A DNA stretch of 64,000 nt. It comes from Antilocapra americana (Eukaryota; Chordata; Mammalia; Artiodactyla; Antilocapridae). Numbering within the stretch: position 1 is the stretch's first letter; every line of letters starts with the position of its first letter. The notes beneath the pieces were generated by a model, which had not been told where the DNA came from, ran no database searches, and saw only the letters and a program-made list of their open reading frames with translations. Of the stretch, positions 27,054-38,655 are shown in pieces. The stretch lies in assembly GCA_007570785.1 (NCBI GenBank), contig ML664662.1, forward strand, positions 3,172,000 to 3,235,999, in the 5' to 3' direction. The position numbers and the translations under genes were made by a program.

Positions 27054-28064
27054 GAATTTAGAAAGATGGTAACAATGACCCTATATGCAAGACAGCAAAA
27101 GAGACACAGATGTAAAGAACAGACTTTTGGACTCTGTGGGAGGAGGCAAGGGTGGGATGATTTGAGAGAATAGTATTGAAACATGTATATAACCATATGT
27201 GAAATAGATCAGCAGTCCAGGTTCGATGCATGAGACAGGGTGCTCAGGGCCAGTGTACTGAGATGACCCTGAGGGATGAGATGGGAAGGGAGATGGGAGG
27301 GGGGTTCAGGATGGGGAACACATGTATACTCATGGCTGATTCATGTCAATGTATAGCAAAAACCACTACAATATTGTAAAGTAATTAGCCTCCAATTAAA
27401 TAAATGAATTAAAAAAAAACTTTGTGAGTCTTCTTGGAGTTCACTCCATTAGCAAAAGCCACATCCACAAGTCTCATAGACATAAACTCTTGTTTAATTG
27501 AGAGGATCTGTGAGATACATCTTTACTAAAGGGTCTGTAAGTACTCTGAAGCACCACGTTGACCTAACAAAGGATTTGATGGTCATATCCTTGGCTTTAT
27601 CTATAGGCTGTGTTCCTGGCAGTACTCTGGATTTGATCTTTGTTCTGAAGCCATTCACGTGTCTTTTTGTCTTTACTACAGTTGCAGTGTAGCCCTTTTG
27701 GCAAATCATTTGCTAGAACTAGATCATCTGGTTCCCCTAAATGAATACCCTATGGCTTCCAATAGTGCAAAATATCTTTTTCTAAACTTCCAAATCTCCA
27801 GTATCATCACTGTTTAAACTGATATCCTGAAGCTGTCCTGAGTGGCATAAAGCCATTCCAGACATACGAGCATAATGGCACATGATTTATGTTTTGTAAG
27901 AAACATGAAGCAGCTTTTTCTCTCTTCTTCCAACATTTGTCAACTACCAATTCTGAATCATATGCTAGGTATACAAGGCAAATTTGACATGGGTCTCATG
28001 ACTGAGTCATTTAGAGACATGCTTTATATCCACAGATTAGATATTTTTAAATTAAATCTAGACC

Positions 28065-28256
28065 TATGATGTCTATTTACATGGCTATGTAAATTTAAAT
28101 TAGTTAAAACTAAATGAAATTAAAAAATTTTATTCCCCAGTTGTAGTAGCCATATTTCAAGTGCTTAATGATCACATGTGGCTAGTGGGTACCCTATTGT
28201 ACAGCATAGATATAGAACATGTATATCATTGTAGAAAGTTCCATTGGACAGCGATA
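28065..28256. mobile_element. MER5A-type hAT-Charlie relic
   Basis: Contains tttcaagtgcttaatgatca, catgtggctagtgggtacc and a right end gttccattggacagcg. These are the hallmarks of the MER5 family of non-autonomous hAT transposons. Confidence 0.85.
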
Positions 28257-29457
28257 ATCTAGAGGAAAAAAATAAGATCTAATGAAGCTAAGCATTTATC
28301 CTTGTTTTACATATATTTCTCTGTCCTCTGGCATACTAAAAAGATTCAGATATCAAGGAGATACTACTTATTTCCTTAGTAAATACTCTAATGTGCTTCA
28401 TAATAAAGAATAATGGGAAACCATGGTTCTTCATAAGTTTTTGGCTCACAGAACTTTATTAAATCTACTAAAAGTTAGCAACTTTTCCCCAGAAAGTATA
28501 TTCATGTACCAGACAGTATGTCCAATTACAAGAGGTTCATGGACTTCCCCAAAGCCCTTCCATTTATCATCTAGGAGGCCAGGGACTCAGGTTAAAAATC
28601 TCTACTGCAAAGTGAATTTTATTTTCCCATTGACTTTCAGCATACAATTGATGATGAAATTTACTATTAAATATGATGACTTCTGATAATAAAATTATAT
28701 TTAGAATAAAGATGATGAGGAGAAAACAAAAATTTCTGACAAAACATTAAGAATGTATAGCTATCTTCAAAATAAATTAAAAAAAATAAACCCAACCCTT
28801 TGAACTAAAACTGTAACACAGAACCAGCAAATCTGTCAACTTGCATCATGTATCACAGTCAATAAAGGAATATAGTTTAGCAGATTGGCCACTTCTTCCA
28901 TTGGTCTTGAATGCTCCCTGTATTCCCCACTGTCACAATAAAAGTTTTTTAGGGTGATGAGCACTCTAGTAGCCTTTTAAATCTAAATTCCTGATGTAAT
29001 TCTAATACATATAATAGATATTTCTTAAAAATGAGTTTGTTGACTCAATAATACTATCTACCTGGACATACAGGATGAAAAGGTGGGATTCAGCAGGCCA
29101 GGAAGATCCTTCTTTGAACTTTGGAAAAAAGGAGTGACTAGTTCTTTGCAAATCAGTTCATTTAGATGAAGTTTCTGCAAGGAGAGCAGAATTATAAATG
29201 GAATTGGCTCCAGGTATGGCTAAGGGACAGAATCCGACATGGCACCGAGTTTCTGATTTCTGAGCCAAAGTAGAATTTGTATTTGTGTGGAAGAAGCACT
29301 GAAGCATTTTTTCCAAAAAGTGGTCATCTGAATCATATGAGGACTTATTAATAGTTGCCATAATAAAACCTCAATTAACCAGAATTCTAAAGGGAACAGC
29401 CTTTTGTAAATAAAGAAGAGTTTGCTAGGAAACCTCCCTCTCTCTTTGCCTGGCAAC

Positions 29458-29482
29458 CTCTCTCTCTCTCTCTCTCTCTCTT
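29458..29482. repeat. (CT)n microsatellite
   Basis: Uninterrupted CT run of about 25 bp. Confidence 0.95.
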
Positions 29483-29592
29483 TATTCCTTTCTATTTTAA
29501 CCCTGTGGAAAATCTTTTTCTAATATGTGTGAATCTCCTTTGCTTTTTTAGTAAGCCTTAGTGAGTACGATCTTCTGAACATAATTTAGTCA

Positions 29593-29911
29593 GGGGGCTT
29601 CCCTCATAGCTCTGTTGGTAAAGAATCTGCCTGCAATGCAGGAGGCCCTGGTTCGATTCCTGGGTTGGGAAGATCCACTGGAGAAGGGATAGGCTACCCA
29701 CTCCAGTATTCTTGGGCTTCCCTTGTGGCTCAACTAGTAACGAATCCACCTGCAATGTGGGAGACCTGGGTTCGATCCCTGGGTTGGGAAGATCCCCTGG
29801 AGAAGGGAAAGGCTACCCACTCCAATATTCTGGCCTGGAGAATTCCATGGACTGTATAGTCCATGGGGTCCCAAAGAATTGGATACAACTAAGTGACTTT
29901 CACTTTCACTT
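29593..29911 (+). mobile_element. Bov-tA SINE with duplicated head (sense)
   Basis: Two tRNA-Glu-like heads in tandem: 29597-29712 ends after ccactccagtattcttg, and the next copy starts ggcttcccttgtggctcaac at 29715. A single Bov-A body follows and ends cactttcacttt. About 320 bp, against the usual 210. Confidence 0.93.
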
Positions 29912-30180
29912 TGATCTTACTATATCCTTCTGACAACCATTCTGTAGACTGGTCATCATTTTTTATAGAAGTTGATATATGAGTTTAGGCTGAATATAAA
30001 CTGGGAATTTGGGGGAATATCAACTTATTTTGTTTTCTCTGATCTCCTATCAATAATAGGCAGTAAATTCCCTGTTCATTTGTGGATCAGTTTGGATGCA
30101 TTCAGCTTGCAAGTAACAAACAATGCTTTTCATAGCAGTTTAAATTGAAAGGGCATTTAGTATTGACCTAGCAAAAAGTA

Positions 30181-30300
30181 GGGAATGGCAGCCTAATCTA
30201 GTATTCTTGTTTAGAAAATCTCATGGACAGAGGAGCCTGGCATGCTACAGTCCATGGGGTTGCAAAGAGTTGGATACAACTGAGCGACTAAACAATAACA
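30181..30300 (+). mobile_element. Bov-A fragment (sense)
   Basis: 5'-truncated: starts within gggaatggcagcctaatc and ends ctgagcgactaaacaataac. Confidence 0.9.
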
Positions 30301-30729
30301 AACTAGAAGTAGGGAGGTAAGATGTCTAGGGTTGAGTTTGTAACCCAATATAGTCATCACAGACCCCAGATTCTTTTTGTCCTTCCACTGTGCCATCTTC
30401 AGCTGAAAGTCTTTAGTCCTGAGACATCTTACCTCATGGTTACAAAGTGGCTGCTATAGCTTTAGGTATTTATCCTTACACAATCGCTCTCAAAGAAGGA
30501 AAAGAGAAACAACGGCAAAAGAATCTTCTGTCTACGTGCTTCTCTCTTTTATCAGGGAGGAAGTCTTTCCCATAAACCTTGTTCTTCTTAAGCAGGCATC
30601 TTTGTGGTTGTCATCTGCCAATGCTAGCTTTCATGCCTATCTTTGCAACATTTATTGGCAAAGAGGAATTTCTGACTTACAGTCATCATGGTTCAAGGTA
30701 AATCAATTAGTGGGTTGTGATCTAAATGG

Positions 30730-30944
30730 GGCTTCCCAGGTGGCACTGTAGTAAAGAATTTGCCTGCCAGTGCAGGGGACACAGGAGAAGCAAGTTTTAT
30801 CCCTGGGTCAGGGAGATCCCCTGGAGGAGGACATGGCAACCCACTATAGTATTCTTGCCTGGAAAATCCCATGGACAGAGAAGCCTGGCAGGCTACAGTC
30901 CATGGGGTCACAAAGAGTTGGACAGGACTGAGCATGTATGCACA
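30730..30944 (+). mobile_element. Bov-tA SINE (sense)
   Basis: Full element with 10-bp target duplication atctaaatgg at 30720-30729 and 30945-30954. Confidence 0.96.
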
Positions 30945-31519
30945 ATCTAAATGGAGGTGGATGTACCATTATAAGTGAGTTACTAATCAAAGTAATCTCT
31001 GCCAGAATTCTGAATTGAGAACTATCTGCCTTGCAGTCTCTAAGTGAAATCAGTAGTGAGAATGCCTGGTTTTGGGTTTGAGTGAGCTATTCAAAGAAAC
31101 CAATGAACAGAAGAGCTGCTTTACTGTGCCAGGGAGACTGCTTTCTTGTGGGTGATGTTGCAAACTATCCTTATATCTCCTTTTAGCTCATTATAAAGAC
31201 TTGTCTCATGGTGTAACCTAGAGAGCTCCTTTCTCTAGGCAAACATCTACCACTTTTCAAATGACACCAGAGTTGAGCTTGTCATCTTAAGTTAAATGTG
31301 TGGTTTAACAGTACATGTAGCTTATCCCTGACACCCCTGCAGGCAGGGTCAAGGATCACTGTGAGAGTTATGTGTGCAGGTGAAGGCAAATGGAGAAAAC
31401 TTAGAATCCATAGTTCAAAAGTCCGGTTTCTGGCAGTTGGCCCTGACCTTGTTTGTGTAGCTGTCCTTTTAGATGTGTAATAAGGCTTTGGGGTGTGACG
31501 ACTTGCAGTAGTGTGAAAG

Positions 31520-31723
31520 ATGGTGCTAGTGGTAAAGAACCCGCCTGCCAGTGCAGAAGACATGAGATACAGGTTCAATCCCTGGGTTGGGAAGATCCTT
31601 GGAGAAGAGAATGGCTACGCACTCCAGTATTCTTGCCTGGAGAATCCCATGGACAGAGGATCCTGGCAGTCTATGATTCATAAGGTTGCAAAGAGTCAGA
31701 CACAACTGAAGCCATTCAGCACA
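31520..31723 (+). mobile_element. Bov-tA SINE (sense)
   Basis: Slightly truncated head tggtgctagtggtaaagaac, B-box-like ggttcaatccctg, body ending agtcagacacaactgaagcc. Confidence 0.94.
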
Positions 31724-31782
31724 AAATTAATCACACGTATTGGATACCACAGTCCACCATTTTTTGTCTTTCAGAGTTATCC

Positions 31783-31812
31783 TATATATATATATACATA
31801 CATACATACATA
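31783..31812. repeat. (TA)n(CATA)n microsatellite
   Basis: TA dinucleotides grading into catacatacata. Confidence 0.9.
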
Positions 31813-32049
31813 TTTAAAAATTTTGCATAATGATATGCTCAATGAAGAAAACATGATAGAAAAAAAGGGGTGGACATTTTCACTCTAATTCTACTGCTCC
31901 AACATGGAGGTTTATGGTGTATTCTTTCAGCCCCCTTTCCCATTTCTCCCATTTCTTTCTTTTCTCCCTCCTTTTCTCTCTTCTTTTTAAAAAATGGCCA
32001 AATATTTCAAATATAAGCAAAGTATTCACCATCTATATTCAACTGATGT

Positions 32050-33205
32050 TAATATTTTCCCACATTTATTTCAGATATTTTATAAGAACTGCGACATCAG
32101 TGGCTCCTCGTATATGCATTTGGCTTCCTTCTCCTTCCTCCCTGCCCAGAGGAAGCCGTTAACATAAAGTTGATGTATATCTTTCCAATGCATTTTACCA
32201 CATATCTCTAGAAAACATATTATATTCTGCATTTAAGAATTTTGTATACTTAATCTCACACTGTATTTATCATGCAACTTGCTTTTTTTTAACCATACAT
32301 TGTTTTGCGATTTCATCTTGTTTTGTGTAGATCAAGTTCACACATTTGAACTTTTACAGCTTCTTATCGTATGAAAATACGCCTCCGTTTATTTCTAGGA
32401 ATGGTTGTATACATCTGCTTTTACTAATGGCAGTGCTGCAGGGAATCTTTTAGCACATGGCTACTCCTGCCTTATGCCAAAATTCCTGAGATGTATGTCT
32501 AGAAATGGAAGGGCTTATTTCAAGGATAGTTTCAAATGAAGTGCAAAGTTTTTCCAGCCTACTTGTACAATTGTATTTCTACCAATGGAACTTGAGAGTG
32601 TCTGTTTCATGACAGCTTTGAAAGTTAAATTGTTGCCAATCTCCTGAGTATAAATTGGTATCTTGATATATATTATCCTGAATACCAGTGAGCTTGAAGA
32701 TTTTTTATATTAACATTCTATGGTATTTGCTTCAAATTCAGGTCATTTATTTTTCTACAAAACTTCTAATCATTTTATTATTTTTTCCTGTTGAATTATC
32801 TTCTTTATATATCCTGTATAATAATTCTGCATTATATACATTCCAGATATTTTTTCCCAGACTGGGTCTTGTCTTTAAACTTTATTTATGTGTCTTTTAT
32901 TGCATAGGAGTTTTATATTTTTGTGTAGTGAAATGTAGCCATATTTTTCTTTATGGGTTATGATTTGTGAGTTTTGTTTGATAGCTTTTCCTACCTCGTT
33001 TATGCAGATATTCCTCGTTTTCCTCAAATTTTTGGCTTTCAAATTTCGGTCTATAAACTGTCTGGAAATTATTTTTTGGTTTGGCGTAAGATAGGATTCT
33101 AACTTAGTTTTTGCTTTTCTTTGTATATGATTTATAGCCAATTAATCTCAGCATATTTATTGACTTCCCCCCAGTGATTTGTAATCCCACTTTATCATGT
33201 TACAA
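32050..33205 (-). mobile_element. Old L1 ORF2/3' region (antisense)
   Basis: Reverse strand of an old L1: phrases such as agctttgaaagttaaattg, tataccagtgagcttgaagat, tttttcccagactgggtct and tttctttatgggttatg follow the usual order of a minus-strand L1M copy. No intact frame. Confidence 0.7.
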
Positions 33206-33337
33206 ATTTGACATATGTATGTGTCATATATCAAATTTAATATATGTATGTGACATATAGAATGTGACATATTCTATATGATATATATAGAATATATAAT
33301 GTCATTATATATATATAATATACATACATATGTATAT
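33206..33337. repeat. AT-rich simple region with direct repeats
   Basis: atatgtatgtg(t/a)catata occurs twice (about 33212 and 33241), followed by TA-rich, partly self-complementary DNA. Confidence 0.85.
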
Positions 33338-33550
33338 GCTAAGTCACCTCAGTTGTGTCTGAGTCTGTGCAACCCTATGGACTGTAGTCCACCAGGCTCC
33401 TCTGTCCATGGGGATTCTCCAGGCAAGAATACTGGAATGGGTTGCTGTGCCCTCCTCCCGGGGATTTTCCTGACCACGAATCAAACCTGCACATCTTACA
33501 TCTCCTGCACTGGCAGGCAGATTCATTACCACTAGCACCACCTGGAAAGC

Positions 33551-33552
<2 letters not shown>
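33338..33552 (-). mobile_element. Bov-tA SINE (antisense)
   Basis: gctaagtcacctcagttgtg to taccactagcaccacctgga; a (TG)n run follows its head. Confidence 0.95.
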
Positions 33553-33581
<29 letters not shown>

Positions 33582-33603
33582 ATACGTGTGTGTGTGTGTA
33601 TAT
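33553..33603. repeat. (TG)n microsatellite
   Basis: Two TG runs split by tatacg. Confidence 0.95.
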
Positions 33604-34148
33604 ATTCAGTTTCATACTTCATCCTGTATATAGTTTGCAGTATCTGCTTTCCTGCTTAGTTATATTTCACACATATTTTCCAGACTTGATTAGTGGCTAT
33701 GAAATAGTTTGTTTTTATAAAAGATAATTTGCTCATGCCCCTATTGTTAGATGTTTAACTTTTTACTATATTAAACATGTGATGACTCTTAGAATGCTGC
33801 TGTCTTGGTAAAGTGGAGCTGTGCATCCTAGGTACCCTATCTTTCCAATAGGTCTCAGTCCCATCCCACCTCTATGGAGGGTCCCTTCTTTGAGTTAACA
33901 CATCTCCAGTTGATTCTCTGTGTTTTTGTGATGGTCACGGAGATGCATTGATCAGATGTGCCTTCAAAAGGACTGATTGTCTCAGCTGGGAGTAATGCTG
34001 TTCTCAGACACCTGTCAGCTTTCGGTCCCTTAGGAGCTTGCCTCAGCTATTGGGGGAGTTCATGTCCTCGAGGTGGGCCATATCCAATGGCTGATGGAAA
34101 TAGGGATAGAAAGGTACAGCCATTTTAGTCCAACATCAGAAGCTGTCA

Positions 34149-34373
34149 GGCTTCCCCAGTGGCTCAGTGGTAAAGAAACCGCCTGCAATGCGGGAGCTAC
34201 AGGAGACGTGGGTTCGATCCCTGGGTTGGGAAGATTCCCTAGAGGAGGGCATGGCAACCCACTCCAGTACTCTTACCTGAAGAATCCCATGGACAGAGGA
34301 GCCTGGCAGGCTACAGTCCATGGGGTCACAAAGAGTCGGACACGGCTGAAGTGACTTAGCATGCATGCATGCA
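34149..34373 (+). mobile_element. Bov-tA SINE (sense)
   Basis: Complete element with a 12-bp target duplication cagaagctgtca at 34137-34148 and 34374-34385. Confidence 0.96.
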
Positions 34374-34899
34374 CAGAAGCTGTCACTGGGCTGACTTTAA
34401 AGCTTGACTTCTCCCTCTCTCCAAACATATTTCCTTATCCCTTTCAGAGGTGTGGATCCCTAATAAACACTGCGTGTACTAAACTCCATCTTGTAAGGTA
34501 TTATACCTCCCTAAGAGCCCAACCTGTGGCAGTTGTCTTCTCTGCTTAGAGCCAGGAATCAGTCCAGACCCTCTTACTGCCTAGATAGATTATATGGAGG
34601 CCAGGGTGACTTAGAAAGAGGGAACTGCTCTTAATATGAGACATATCTCGCAACACTTAGAAATGTGCCATATGGAGTTAGAGAATTCACCAGTTTTGGA
34701 GGACTTCCAGTTCAACTCTGATTTTGGGGGAAGGGGGCAGGGTAGGAGGGGAGGGACAGTAAGTTCTTAAAAGCTTCTGATCCGTTCAAAACATATTTTG
34801 GAAACTATACTTCTTTGCATTAAGCAAATAATTATTTTCCATTATGAAAGTAACATATGTTTATAATGGAACATCTAGAAGAGAAGAAAGAAGAGCATC

Positions 34900-35345
34900 C
34901 AGTGAGATCAAAGAGTCTTTTCCATGCATTATTTATTTTAAATTTGTTTTACATTATTATAAATCATACCATTTATATAATTTTGTTATAGCACATTTTC
35001 CACTTAATATTATAACCTAAGCCTTTTCTATTTTATTTAACCCTTTATAAACATTTTAATGACTACATTATTTTATATCCAGTGAATGTACTTTGGTTTA
35101 TTTAACCATAATATTGACTGTTTGTTCAGTTTATACTCTTTTTCTATTTTAAATGATGTTGCAAAGAAATCTTTGTAAATTCTTTTGATTTTTTTAGATT
35201 GGAATATAGTTGATTTACAGTGTTGTGTTAGTTTCAGGTATACAACAAATGCAAATTCTTTTTCTATATTGAATATTATTTCTTTGGGATAGATTCCCAG
35301 AAGGAGAATCACTGGATCAAGGGATTTGAATATAGGCTTCTAATT
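34900..35345 (-). mobile_element. Old L1-type relic (antisense) with a 66-bp L1 insert
   Basis: Diverged LINE sequence (gatgttgcaaagaaatcttt, then gattcccagaaggagaatca). It is interrupted at 35187-35252 by a tiny younger L1 3' end flanked by a 10-bp duplication aaattctttt (35177-35186 and 35253-35262). Confidence 0.65.
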
Positions 35346-36511
35346 CATGTTGCTAGATTGCTTTCCTGAAGAGTTTCGTGTTCATTTTTGATATGGAATA
35401 AGGAACAGTTTATGTAATTTTATACCTGTCTGGGTGGTCAAAGACCAGGTAAAGAAACCTGAAGCAGAACTGGGCTTCTCTAGTTGGAAAAGTCCTTTCC
35501 AAATGGACATGGTCTGGCCTTCATCACTTTTAATTTCCACTCACTATCTCTCATCCAGGATACAAGTAGAGCAGGGCCATTATTGGATTCTCTTGTCCTG
35601 TTTGGAGCTTTGAATAAACTCATAAAGAGAATGTTCTTACCTGTTATGGTTGCAGTCCCTGCTGGTAAATGTGTGATCAAGATGTTGCTAATTCAACAAT
35701 CAGTGATAAGAAGAGAAAGGCTAGAGAGAGAGATCTCTAAATTCAAGATTATTGCTTTGAAGTTTGGGGCCTGGTGCTGCTCTAAAGGTTAAGAATCACC
35801 ATTCACTGGAATTCAACAGTTAACATTTGAAAAATGATTCAGTTCCAACTTCCAAATGAGTTTAAATTTTTAAATTAAACACAGACTTTCTCTCTGAGGT
35901 TGTGGTTTTCACGGGTGGCAGGACTCATCAAGATATTTGACTTTAGCCATGCCTGGGTGAGAGATTTCGAACAAACATCCATGTCGTCAATTTCAGCCCT
36001 CATTTCCTACAAATAGACTAAGGCAGCTTTGAACTTCTTTTGTCATTAAGACATTTGATTTGTTTCCTTATCCTCCACCCAAGTTCGTTTCACAAGATGG
36101 ACTTATTTTCAGGTACCGTAAACACCCAATTCTACCAGGTTTTCTTTGACTGCTGGGCTGTGCCCGAGTCACACACATTTTACTGCATCTCTGCTGGCAT
36201 GAGATTCATATTCATTGGCCTCTTCTCAGAGTGAAGTTGACTTTCTCTCAATCCTGAGTCCAGAATTCCAGTGGACACATGGTGATTCCCAAAGCATTGG
36301 AGGCTCGTCTTGATGGGCTCCGGCACTCTCAGCCCAGCCGGGTTCACTCTGAGCAGTCCCCTGTCCCTTTCTGAATGGCCACAGAAGCTTTCACTCTTGC
36401 TCTGCGTTCTAATAGCCCCTCTTGCATGGACTGTGCCAAAGCAGTGCTTCAAAATATTCGTCCATATCGTGTGGCTTTTCTTGCTGCAGTTTCTGTTCTT
36501 TTTTATTGTAG

Positions 36512-36571
36512 GATCTGGAGATTCACCGCTAGAAGATGATGAAGTCGTGTATTCAGACGCTAAATATAAAG
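36512..36571 (+). CDS. SRPX: SRPX exon 2: short acidic linker before sushi 1
   Basis: This 60-nt exon encodes GSGDSPLEDDEVVYSDAKYK. The first G codon is completed by one base from exon 1, and one trailing G starts the next codon, so the exon is symmetric (phase 1-1). It follows a good polypyrimidine tract ending ttgtag at 36511. The peptide matches the mature N-terminus of SRPX just after the signal peptide; it is acidic, has no cysteine and is probably flexible. The donor is gtgaat, which lacks the consensus G at +5, so it looks weak. Because the exon is symmetric, skipping it would remove about 20 residues without a frameshift. An AATAAA lies 80 nt past the exon end (36651). The identification rests on the match to SRPX and on phase continuity with exon 3. 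Confidence 0.93.
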
Positions 36572-36650
36572 GTGAATGCTTTGCTTATGTGCTAATGAAG
36601 ACCTGCTGATGCCAGGAGAACTTTCCCTCTTGCCCTGCAGAACCGATTAT

Positions 36651-36656
36651 AATAAA
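36651..36656 (+). terminator. Intronic AATAAA 80 nt after exon 2
   Basis: A canonical poly(A) hexamer lies just inside intron 2. If the weak exon 2 donor were not used, translation would stop at the TGA at 36607-36609 and this signal could end the transcript. Use is unproven; AATAAA is common by chance in AT-rich intron. Confidence 0.25.
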
Positions 36657-38221
36657 GTGACCAGACAACGCATTTTCACTTGTAATTGCCTGTCCAGAAA
36701 AGAAAATGTTTAAAAAGTAACATGCATATGCTCCCATTTGAAAGAAAATACAGAAAAAACAAATTAAAGTAAACTAAAAGCATTTGAAAATCTCTGAAGT
36801 GCTGCTCTTCAGCACCCCAGTGGTCATTTTATTCTCATCAATTTCTTTACTATCCTTACTTCTGCAAAGCCAAGCTCTAGCTGATGAAAGTGAAAATCAA
36901 GCCATGAGTTCTACCTAATTCATACATTACAGCCAGACTCATCCTGAGTAAACTTTCCAAGGTCAAATCTGGACCCAGTGCTGCTAATGTACTGAGATGA
37001 ATGGGGAATGAGAAAACTTGATTTTCATAAGCTCATTTCATTGTGCTCTTTCTGAGTGTGGCTTGGCTCCTGAAATGATGAGTAAAGTGTGTTGACCAAT
37101 GAAACTTTAATGATACAGAATTCCATCTCTACACATTTTCAGCAATCCACCCCTTCCAGCAGGTATAAAAAGCCTAATCAAGAACCTTATATGCAGGCTC
37201 AGGTAAGTATGTCCATAAATATTTTCTACTGGTGAGTTGTTTCTCTGAAACTTAAGGAGTTCTGAGAAAAGTGAAGGTAAATTTAGATTATTCCTTGCTG
37301 AATCCAGTTCTTTTTATATTTGAGAATTTGAATAAAATTGCTTAATAAGGTCCCATCATGGCTTTTTGTCCAGAAAATTTGTCTATATTTTGGCAAGAGC
37401 ACTCCCCTGCTCTGTCATGATGTATCTGACTTATAGGAGGATCAGGGTGGTACTGGCCATTCTTTGGTTAGAGAAAGCCCTTCAGTTGTTTTCTACACAA
37501 GTGAACAACCTTTCTAATATAATGACTGGTACCTATGTCCAGGTGTGTTTCCCACCATATTCCATGTTTGCTTATGACCTGTGACTACAAATACTCATTC
37601 CTATCCATAGCTCCTGTATTATTGCCTCAGGAATTAACCAATCAAGCAAAGCACAGACTTGTTAATGAGTTGTTTGGAGTAAGGTGGTTTTCCTATTCCT
37701 AACACTTCTTAATTGATTGAGAGTTTTTAAAAAATATCTTCCTAAAACACATGCGTGCCTGTGTGACCCTTCACACGTACAAGAGGCATTGTGTAGTGCC
37801 CTTGGATCATTGTTCCCAGTGTTCATCCTCCCTTCACAGCATTGGACATATGGAAGGTAGACCAGATGTCCAAAATATATGTCTGCCCTAGAGCTCATCT
37901 AGAATGTTTAAGAACATATACTTCTTAGGGAATTGTTCTCATTGTCAGTTCTTTTTAAATTTTAAAACTTAGAGGCAAACCATTATTCACCAGGGGATTA
38001 GTTGTAGATCCTCAAGCCCCTACACAGTGTCTGGCACAGAGTATATACTCAGTGCTTTTTGAATTAAATTTATGATATAAACCATAATTTATAAAAGAAA
38101 GAAGATGTGAATGTAACAACACTTAATGTGGCAAACCTTGCTTTTGATTCTTTTACTTGGAATGCCATTCTGTCTTCACACTAGTGGAGGGGAGGAGGAA
38201 GACATGTAGAGATATATTGTT

Positions 38222-38330
38222 GTTACTTATTTACAGATAAAGGAACCGCAGATTAGAGAGAGGAGGTGACTTGCCCAGACTCACACAGCTAGCAAACATT
38301 ATGTTTGGGTCTAAACTCCAGATGTTTTAG
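38222..38330 (+). repeat. MIR relic
   Basis: acagataaaggaaccgcaga, gtgacttgcccagactcaca and cagctagcaaa are MIR core motifs. Confidence 0.85.
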
Positions 38331-38551
38331 CTCAACATCCAGAGTTTACTAGTGATTCCTCCTTAGTCTGCTACCTGATACTGCTTACTCTCAGAAACTC
38401 CACAATGGCCCAGGGAGATGAAAAAGCTTTCCAGAAGAATCAATTTAGGTTTCTTCCTAAATAAACTGTCTTAATTGAAGCAGCATAAGAGCTTCCTTTC
38501 TGTAAATCTCTATTTTAAACATTTTGCTAATTCACTTGTTTAAACATTTAT

Positions 38552-38655
38552 TTTTAAAAATTAATTTTTAGTGGAGCATAGTTAATTTATGATGTTGATT
38601 TGTTTTCCACTGTACAGCAGAGTGAATCATTTAATACACACGTAAATCGTGGTAT
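38552..38655 (-). mobile_element. Short L1 3' end (antisense)
   Basis: agtggagcatagttaattta and ctgtacagcagagtgaatca match the reverse strand of the artiodactyl L1 terminus. About 100 bp. Confidence 0.75.

Larger units (their letters stand above)
25510..27415 (+). mobile_element. 5'-truncated ruminant L1 with target-site duplication
   Basis: About 1.9 kb of the 3' part of an L1 retrotransposon. It begins inside ORF2, runs through the 3' UTR and ends in an A-rich tail. It is flanked by a 15-bp target duplication ending aactttgtgagtc (25495-25509 and 27416-27430), so insertion was by normal target-primed reverse transcription. The open frame 25594-26514 (306 codons) is the region C-terminal to the reverse transcriptase core. 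It is broken by a TCA-to-TGA type stop at 26512-26514, continues in the same frame from 26530, then shifts by one base near 26760 and continues in the next frame to 27061, including the typical WKQPRCPSADEW and YYSAI motifs. The element is therefore young but dead. A CA/TA microsatellite at 27027-27053 lies in its 3' part. Confidence 0.95.
24290..28000. other. Possible old LTR-element internal region, uncertain
   Basis: The flanks of the L1 and CHR insertions (about 24290-24726, 25028-25509 and 27431-28000) read like a decayed MaLR/ERVL-type internal sequence, for example cccacatgtaaaatatgctcat near 24571. I cannot confirm a family and see no coding frame. Confidence 0.25.
1..36511 (+). other. 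SRPX: SRPX intron 1 (3' part): noncoding, repeat-rich
   Basis: More than 36.5 kb upstream of exon 2 contains no exon I can support. The itemised repeats cover much of it. Between them lie stretches with no recognised element or gene: about 1-770, 3890-5245, 6560-8130, 9310-9780, 10350-11175, 13340-14050, 14700-15780, 16700-18465, 18940-22385, 23700-24150, 28260-29455, 30945-31515 and 35350-36500. I read these as ordinary intron; open frames there are short and lack codon or domain signals. The segment 6890-7130 has more CpG than its surroundings and could be a conserved element, but this cannot be judged without alignment. The intron's 5' end and the promoter are not in the window. Confidence 0.85.

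Noticed and set aside
29665..34354. Many ORFs of 60-120 codons with WEDPLEKG- or GEDPW-type peptides
   Set aside because: All are translations of Bov-tA SINEs.
1..36511. SRPX exon 1 (signal peptide) within the window
   Set aside because: No GC-rich first exon with a leucine-rich signal sequence and phase 1 donor is found; it must be upstream.
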